A stretch of 64,000 bases of DNA from positions 2,604,001 to 2,668,000 of the forward strand of contig NZ_JBMSEB010000001.1 of assembly GCF_049446075.1 (NCBI RefSeq). Direction: 5' to 3'. A model generated the notes under the pieces. That model searched no databases, was not told where the DNA came from, and was given only the letters and a program-made list of their open reading frames with translations. The DNA comes from Humibacter sp049446075. Its GTDB lineage: Bacteria > Actinomycetota > Actinomycetes > Actinomycetales > Microbacteriaceae. Both the position numbers and the translations under genes were made by a program. Below, piece after piece: positions 59,035 to 64,000 of the stretch (positions within the stretch are counted from its first letter, which is position 1; every line of letters starts with the position of its first letter).

Positions 59035-60608
59035 CGGCTTTCGTTCCTCTCTCTCGATGCGAACTCGGTCGGTGCGAGTTCTGTCGGTGTCAGTTCTGCA
59101 GGTGTGAATTTGGTGGAGGTCACCTCATGCCCAGTTCTTCTGGGACCCGTCCGGTCGCCTGCCGCGGCCCGGCCGGCCCTCGGCACAGCGGAGATCTGGG
59201 CCGCAGGGCTCGCGTGCCTGCCCTCTGGCATGGCTCGCACGGCGGATGCCAGGCTCGGCACCGCGCGCAGGTTCGCCTCTCGGCGGGGCCGCGGCTCAAC
59301 GACGTGCCGCTCGCCGTACGCGAGCGTCACGAGCTGGCCGCCCCACGACGCGGCGAGTCCGGGATCGAGGCGTCCGCCGTCTCGCGGATCCGCCGATTCC
59401 ACCCACACGTGCGGCCGGAGCGACCGCAGCAAGGACTCGAACTCGGCCCTCGGGGCCAGCACCACCTCGTCGACGCACTCCAGAGCGAGCAGCGCCCGCT
59501 CGAGTGCCTCGATGCGCTGGTTCTCCACGGCGCTCGGCGTGCCCTCGATGCAGTCGATGACCAGCACGAGGGAGTCCCCGAGTGCCCGTGCGGCCAGGAA
59601 CCGCCTGACGTCTTCTGGCGTGAGCGTGTCGCTGTCGCACGCCATCGCGACGATGACCCCGTGGCGTTCGCGCGCGGTGCTGACGGCTTCGGGCGCCGCG
59701 GATCCCGGTCCCGAGAACCGGGGCGCACGTTGAGTGCCGAGCGCGGAGACGCCGCCACGGGCAAGGAACAGTGCAGCGATGTCGGCAGCCGTCGCCACGG
59801 CGTCAGGGAGCGCCGCACCGGATGCCAGTGCCACGGCGAGCGCGGAGGAGAACCGGTCGCCTGCACCGCACGGATCCACCGCCGTCACCCGGGAGACCTG
59901 ATGGATCGACGGTGGAGCATCCAGCGCGTCGGCCAGCAGCACACCCATCTCGCCGAGCGTCACGGCGACGGGGCAGGCCCATTCTCCGCGGAGCACGCGC
60001 GCGGATCCTGCCGCGGCGGCTGCATCCTTTCCCTGCATCCCTGCGGCACGGATGGCTTCTGTGAGGTTGGGCGTGGCGACGGTCACGCCTGCCACGGGGC
60101 GACCGCCTCGTGGGTGCGGGTCCCACACCACAGGGATGTCGATGCTGCGCCGCGCGATCGCCCTGCGCAAGTCCGCATCATCGGCGAGCCCCCGCCCGTA
60201 GTCCGCGACGACGATCACCTCCGCGTCTTCGATCGTCTCGATCATCTCGGGCGTCACGAGCGCGGGCGGCGCGTCGCCGCAGCCCTCGTCCATGCGTGCG
60301 AGGGGCCGTGTGCCGGCGAACAGCCTCGTCTTCACGGGCGTAGGGATGCCCGAGGGCGACGCGACGATGTTCGCGCCAGCAAGGCATCCGCGCACGTAGC
60401 CCGCGGCGTCGTCGTCGGAGAGCGTGGTCACGAGGTCGACGTCGTGCCCGTCGGCCAGCAGCATGCAGGCCACGAGGCCAGCGCCGCCTGCGCGGCGCAC
60501 GATGGTCTGAACGTCGACGACGGGCGCCGGGGCGTCGGCCAGCAGCCGCTCGGCCGTTCCGCGCACGTCGACGTCGAGCAGCGTGTCGCCAACGACGGTG
60601 ATTCTCAT
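59031..60608 (-). CDS. HldE-like protein with intact kinase and degenerate nucleotidyltransferase domain
   Basis: A 525-residue paralog of the HldE at 53882-55351. The PfkB kinase half is well preserved, with AGGAGLVACML near 40 and GAGD at 248-251. The second half keeps the frame of the adenylyltransferase (RRFLAARALGDSLVLVIDCIEGTP, LALECVDEVV), but the NGCFD and HxGH motifs are absent: the corresponding stretch reads ACDSDTLTPED near 323-333. The C-terminus carries a pentapeptide repeat (TPAE, TPTE, APTE). It is coupled to gmhA upstream and the SDR downstream by ATGA overlaps. I infer it kept kinase activity and lost nucleotidyl transfer. Confidence 0.85.
   Translation of the reverse strand: MRITVVGDTLLDVDVRGTAERLLADAPAPVVDVQTIVRRAGGAGLVACMLLADGHDVDLVTTLSDDDAAGYVRGCLAGANIVASPSGIPTPVKTRLFAGTRPLARMDEGCGDAPPALVTPEMIETIEDAEVIVVADYGRGLADDADLRRAIARRSIDIPVVWDPHPRGGRPVAGVTVATPNLTEAIRAAGMQGKDAAAAAGSARVLRGEWACPVAVTLGEMGVLLADALDAPPSIHQVSRVTAVDPCGAGDRFSSALAVALASGAALPDAVATAADIAALFLARGGVSALGTQRAPRFSGPGSAAPEAVSTARERHGVIVAMACDSDTLTPEDVRRFLAARALGDSLVLVIDCIEGTPSAVENQRIEALERALLALECVDEVVLAPRAEFESLLRSLRPHVWVESADPRDGGRLDPGLAASWGGQLVTLAYGERHVVEPRPRREANLRAVPSLASAVRAMPEGRHASPAAQISAVPRAGRAAAGDRTGPRRTGHEVTSTKFTPAELTPTELAPTEFASRERNESR
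59061..59120. repeat. Four degenerate 15-bp repeats
   Basis: Four units of 15 bp (59061-59075, 59076-59090, 59091-59105, 59106-59120) encode the pentapeptides FTPAE, LTPTE, LAPTE and FASRE near the C-terminus of the second HldE-like protein. The repeat is in frame, so it only lengthens a flexible tail. Confidence 0.6.
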
Positions 60609-61228
60609 GATCTCGTCCTCTGCAATCGTTCGACCCGGCTGTCGAACACGCGGCACAGGGCATGGATGGCCACGAGCTGGCATTCCTGCACGTGTGCAGA
60701 CGGGCCGTCGATGGCGAGCACCTCGTCGCTCGCCGACGCCAGCGGGTTCGGGGCCGGGCCGGTCATGGCCCACACGAGTGCTCCGCACCAGTGCGCTGCG
60801 GCGGCCGCGGCGAGCAGGTTCTCGCTCGCGCCACTCGTGGAGAGCAGCAGCACGACGTCGCCGACCCGCGCGTGGGCCCGCACCTGCCTGGCGAACACCT
60901 CCTCGAACCCGTAGTCGTTGCCGATGGCCGTGATGCTCGAGGTCTCGGCATTCAGGGCAAGGGCGGAGAACGCGGGGCGGTCGTCCTGGAATCGCCCGAC
61001 CAGCTCGGCGGTGAGGTGCTGTGCCTCGGCAGCCGACCCGCCGTTGCCCGCGACGAGCAGGCGTGCGCCGCCGTGCAGTCGGTTGGCGAGCTCGCTGCCC
61101 CAGGCGTCGATGCGCGCTGCCTGGCCCTGCAGTGCCAGCAGCGACGGGGCCAGCGACTCGATGTGCTCCGCGGCGCCGCCCTGACGCAACCGGGACGCGC
61201 TACGAGTGGGCGCTTCGATGCTCGTCAT
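60605..61228 (-). CDS. gmhA: Sedoheptulose-7-phosphate isomerase (GmhA)
   Basis: A 207-residue SIS-domain isomerase. LLVAGNGGSAAEAQHLTAELVGRF near residue 57 and LLLSTSGASENLLAAA near 130 are the GmhA signature, and the C-terminal AHVQECQLVAIHALCR segment has the His used in catalysis. It converts sedoheptulose-7-phosphate to D-glycero-D-manno-heptose-7-phosphate, the first step of ADP-heptose synthesis. It is coupled to hldE2 and to the GT4 gene by ATGA overlaps. Confidence 0.93.
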   Translation of the reverse strand: MTSIEAPTRSASRLRQGGAAEHIESLAPSLLALQGQAARIDAWGSELANRLHGGARLLVAGNGGSAAEAQHLTAELVGRFQDDRPAFSALALNAETSSITAIGNDYGFEEVFARQVRAHARVGDVVLLLSTSGASENLLAAAAAAHWCGALVWAMTGPAPNPLASASDEVLAIDGPSAHVQECQLVAIHALCRVFDSRVERLQRTRS

Positions 61229-62520
61229 CGGTAGCCACCCCCCGCAGCGCCTGCCGCGACCTTCGGTGTCGCGCCGACGGATGCCGTACCGCCGGTCGCG
61301 AAGGTCCTCGCGGGCGATGGCGCGGCCAGGTGCGCGTAGAGGTCGGCCGTGTCGGCCGCCACACGCTCCCAGGTGTACCTGGTGCGCACGCGCTCGCGCC
61401 CCGCTCGCCCGTACTCGGTCCGTGTCTCCGGGTCGGTGAGCAGGCGCTCGATCGCGGAAGCCGTGGCATCCGCGTCGAAGGGTGGCACCAGCAACCCCGT
61501 TCCCTCGTCGACCACGGTGTCGCGCAGGCCGCCGACGGCTGCAGCCACGACGGGCACACCGCACGCCATGGCCTCGAGCGGCACGATGCCGAACGGCTCG
61601 TACCAGGGCGTGCACACCACGACATCGGCCGAGCGGTACCACCGGGGGAGCTCCGTCTGGTCGACCTGACCCATGAACCGCACCCGGTCGGCGACACCGG
61701 ATGCCTTCGCACTGTCGGCAAGACGCGCCACCTCCGGGTCCGCCTCGGACGCGCCACCCGAGCTGCCGAGCACCACGAGCTCGGCGTCGACGCCGTTCTT
61801 GACCAGCCGTGCGAGCGCGTCGATCACGATGTCGACGCCCTTGCGAGGTACGAGACGACCGACGCTGAGAATGCGCAGCCTGGCAGCCTTCGGCGCCTTC
61901 GGCCCCTTCGCGCTGAACGCTTTCGGGTCGACCCCGCACGGAATGACATGCACCTTTCCCGATGCGATGTCCATGCGGCCGAGCTCGAGCACCTCGTCGG
62001 TCGACGTAGCGACGATCGCCGCCGCACGGCTGCCGACGTGCGGCTCGAGCCAGCGCCGCGCGGTGGGTGACGTGTCGGCCGCGCCCTGGAACCGGCGCTT
62101 CACAGAACCGAGCGCGTGGAACGTGTGCACGACGGGGATGCGCGACGTCGGGATGCTCTCGACTGCGCCGAGGGCGGCGAGTCCGGACATCCAGAAGTGG
62201 CTGTGTACGACATCGGGCGCCCCGCGCGTCTCCCAGTCGGCCGCGATGCCCTCGGCGAGCTGCGGCATGTAGGGCAGCAGGTCGTCTTTCGGGATGCGTG
62301 TTGCCGGCCCCGCGTCCACGTGCACCACGTAGACGCCAGGGGCTAGAGCCACGCGGTGGGCCAGCTGGGAGGAGTCGCGCCTGGTGTAGACGGTGACCTC
62401 GTGACCTTGCGCCGCGAGCGCTCTGCTGAGCGCGGCGACGTGCACGTTCTGCCCACCGGCATCCACGCTTCCGACGGATGCCAGGGGGCTGGCGTGTTCG
62501 GAAACCATGGCGATTCTCAC
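61225..62520 (-). CDS. Glycosyltransferase family 4
   Basis: A 431-residue GT-B transferase. GSVDAGGQNVHVAALSRALAAQGH (about 18-41) is the N-terminal motif. SVGRLVPRKGVDIVIDAL near 220 and PWYEPFGIVPLEAMACGVPVVA near 310 are the GT4 nucleotide-sugar binding motifs with the EX7E pattern. GTG at 62520 overlaps the upstream stop (GTGA). The last 30 residues are a Gly/Ala-rich tail. It probably extends the heptose-containing glycan. Confidence 0.92.
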   Translation of the reverse strand: MRIAMVSEHASPLASVGSVDAGGQNVHVAALSRALAAQGHEVTVYTRRDSSQLAHRVALAPGVYVVHVDAGPATRIPKDDLLPYMPQLAEGIAADWETRGAPDVVHSHFWMSGLAALGAVESIPTSRIPVVHTFHALGSVKRRFQGAADTSPTARRWLEPHVGSRAAAIVATSTDEVLELGRMDIASGKVHVIPCGVDPKAFSAKGPKAPKAARLRILSVGRLVPRKGVDIVIDALARLVKNGVDAELVVLGSSGGASEADPEVARLADSAKASGVADRVRFMGQVDQTELPRWYRSADVVVCTPWYEPFGIVPLEAMACGVPVVAAAVGGLRDTVVDEGTGLLVPPFDADATASAIERLLTDPETRTEYGRAGRERVRTRYTWERVAADTADLYAHLAAPSPARTFATGGTASVGATPKVAAGAAGGGYR

Positions 62521-63620
62521 GATGGTGCTCCTTCCGTTGTGGGCCCGAAGTCCCTTGTGAAGCCGGCGCCGGGCCGGCGGTCGATCCGGCCCCCGCGTGA
62601 GCCGCGTGCGGCACCTGCCGCGCTCGGCTCCATGCGGCGCCGGTGAGGATGCCGCAGCCGCCAGGCTGCGACCGTGTCGTCGAGCACGGTGTTCCAGCGC
62701 TCGAGAAAGTTCTCCAACGCGTACGCCTGGCGCACGTGCTCCCTTCCTGCCTCGCCGAGCTCCCTGGCGCGCTCTGGCTCCGCCAGCAGCGTGGACGCCG
62801 CCGCCCGCAGCTCGTCCGGATTCGTAGACGTCACGCCTGTCCCAGGCGGCACCGCCCGCACCACTTCGGTGGTGGCAAGGGCGAGCACGGGCATCCCGAG
62901 ATACATGGCCTCGAGCAGCGAGAGCCCGAGCGATGTCCACCGCACGGGATGCAGGTACGCGCGTCGCCGTGCCAGCTCGGTGTGCAGCCGGTCCGTCGGC
63001 AGGTCTCCGCTCGGCACCACCCCTGGATCGTCGATCGCCTCCGCCAGGCCGTCTGTCTTCATGCCGAACACGTGGACCGGCGCAAGGTCGGTGAACCTGG
63101 CGAGGAGGTCGGTTCCGGTGATGCGGCCTCGCCGCACTGGCTCGTTGATCACCGCGGCCAGGGCGTCGAGCTCGCCTGTGTAGCGGTGGCCTGGGTCGAC
63201 GATGCCGTGCTCGATCACGGTCGTCGGCGCCATGCCGTTGTCCCAGAACAGCTCGTTGAAATGCGTCACGTGCACGATCGGGATGTCGCGCTGATCCGCC
63301 AGCGGATGCACGCTGGCCACCGCGTGCGGTCGCGGCGCATTGTGTTCGAGGTAGAGCGCCGGCAGGTCGTGACCGGGTGTCCCGCCCAGCAGCCTGGCCG
63401 CCTCGGCGAGCTCGTCGGGCCGTTGCAGCACGACGACATCCGGCCGCTCCTGCCGCAACGACTCGGGGGCCACCTCGCGCGCGTTTGCGGGCCAGGAACG
63501 GCCACCACGGCCGAGTCCCCAGCCGTCGCGTTGCGGCGTGGCCGGCAGCAGATATTCGTGGTCGCCCTGCACGAAAGAGTTCATCCATCCGCCGTGCACG
63601 TGCCAGATCAAGATCTTCAC
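62517..63620 (-). CDS. Glycosyltransferase (GT4-like)
   Basis: A 367-residue GT-B protein that begins KILIWHVHGGWMNSFVQGDHEYLLP. The C-terminal domain has HPVRWTSLGLSLLEAMYLGMPVLALATTE near residue 245, the GT4-type EX7E region. The N-terminal half differs from ordinary GT4 enzymes. GTG at 63620 overlaps the stop of the GT9 gene. The end is Arg-rich. It is an operon member between a GT9 and the GT4 at 61225. Donor sugar unknown. Confidence 0.85.
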   Translation of the reverse strand: MKILIWHVHGGWMNSFVQGDHEYLLPATPQRDGWGLGRGGRSWPANAREVAPESLRQERPDVVVLQRPDELAEAARLLGGTPGHDLPALYLEHNAPRPHAVASVHPLADQRDIPIVHVTHFNELFWDNGMAPTTVIEHGIVDPGHRYTGELDALAAVINEPVRRGRITGTDLLARFTDLAPVHVFGMKTDGLAEAIDDPGVVPSGDLPTDRLHTELARRRAYLHPVRWTSLGLSLLEAMYLGMPVLALATTEVVRAVPPGTGVTSTNPDELRAAASTLLAEPERARELGEAGREHVRQAYALENFLERWNTVLDDTVAAWRLRHPHRRRMEPSAAGAARGSRGGRIDRRPGAGFTRDFGPTTEGAPS

Positions 63621-64000
63621 GGCGCCACCGCCTCTCGCGCCCGGCCGCTCGACGGCACGACATGAGTGCGACCGCGGCTCCGCGGCCGGCGCAGCAGCTT
63701 CGGGGCCAGCCACAGGCAGGCATCCACCACCTGTGTGGTCGTGATGCCGGAGAGACACGGATGCCCGGGCACAGGGCAGACGCGGGCTCTGCTCCCAGCG
63801 CACGCGGCCTGCTGATCGCCGAGCAGCACGTGCGGTACACCGAACGGCGCCCACTTCACGGCGGGTACGACCGGCGAGAACAGGCTCACGACGGGTGTGC
63901 CCACGGCTGCCGCGAGGTGAGCCGGTCCGGTGTTGCCGCTGACGACGACCGCCGCTCCGGCGAGCACGCCCGCCAGTTCAGGCAGGTCGAGCTTCCCCCC
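63617..64000 (-). CDS. Glycosyltransferase family 9, C-terminal part (partial)
   Basis: About 128 codons are visible; the gene continues past the right edge. GAAVVVSGNTGPAHLAAAVGTPVVSLFSPVVP is the GT9 C-terminal nucleotide-sugar motif, followed by VKWAPFG and a Cys-containing block (CAGSRARVCPVPGHPCLSG), similar in style to the Cys set of the GT9 at 57062. It is the most upstream visible gene of the gmhA operon and is likely a heptosyltransferase. Confidence 0.85.
   Translation of the reverse strand, partial: GGKLDLPELAGVLAGAAVVVSGNTGPAHLAAAVGTPVVSLFSPVVPAVKWAPFGVPHVLLGDQQAACAGSRARVCPVPGHPCLSGITTTQVVDACLWLAPKLLRRPRSRGRTHVVPSSGRAREAVAP

Noticed and set aside
1..64000. CRISPR arrays, tRNA or rRNA genes, transposases and phage genes
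   Set aside because: I saw no regularly spaced identical repeats, no tRNA- or rRNA-like stretch, and no transposase or phage protein. The tandem repeat at 26334 has no spacers.

Overview
The window is high-GC, densely packed DNA, with codon use and gene content typical of an actinobacterium, most likely a soil or plant-associated member of the Microbacteriaceae. This rests on the very frequent GGATGCC/GCATCC words, the DUF7882-type and DUF2795 small proteins, ATGA/GTGA/TGATG overlaps throughout operons, and carbohydrate ABC importers without their own ATPase. I see no rRNA, tRNA, CRISPR array, transposase or phage module. The window is metabolic and envelope-related accessory chromosome.

Layout. 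1-530: the end of a sugar permease gene and an internally deleted remnant. 536-7102: a module around an ECF41-type sigma factor (SigJ), with two paralogous NAD(P)-binding proteins, an MFS exporter, an NDH-2 remnant, an unusual cytochrome b and a free-standing SnoaL-like protein. Four promoter-like sites of the same form (NGTCAC[A/G]-N16-GGTC) precede four of these transcription units. 7171-10113: membrane proteins (Pr6Pr, PAP2, DoxX) and MsrA. 10157-18059: a sugar-acid operon (two enolase-superfamily dehydratases, an epimerase, an ABC importer) with its LacI-type regulator and operators. 18060-18558: a repeat-rich gap with a duplicated 70-bp palindromic element. 18559-24290: an epimerase and hydrolase pair, an SMP-30 lactonase, an ADP-ribosylglycohydrolase and a ribokinase.

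24349-31316: a polyamine-type ABC importer (no ATPase) with a nested palindrome inside the operon, an MFS exporter, and a basic amino acid decarboxylase gene broken by a frameshift. 31379-41185: redox and stress genes (SDR, aldo/keto reductase), an operon of a membrane protein, gluconate dehydrogenase subunit 3-like protein and GMC oxidoreductase, a TPP enzyme with an enolase-superfamily protein, a DUF7882 protein and a YciE-like ferritin-like protein. 41449-48875: a second sugar importer followed by a 1006-residue FAD/Fe-S dehydrogenase, a PPC-domain protein and a membrane-anchored toxin-domain-like protein. 48946-51718: a metal island (CDF exporter, ArsR regulator, DUF318 permease) with two distinct operator palindromes. 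51788-52951: small proteins and a carboxymuconolactone decarboxylase-like protein.

52995-64000 (running off the right edge) is a heptose/glycan cluster: HldE, GmhA, a second HldE-like protein with a degenerate nucleotidyltransferase half, two GT9, two GT4-like and one GT2 glycosyltransferases, an aldehyde dehydrogenase and an SDR. It looks like ADP-heptose synthesis plus assembly of a heptose-containing surface glycan in a Gram-positive-type organism. The most interesting items are the ECF41 module with its cytochrome b lacking both heme bH ligands, and the heptose cluster with its decayed HldE paralog.
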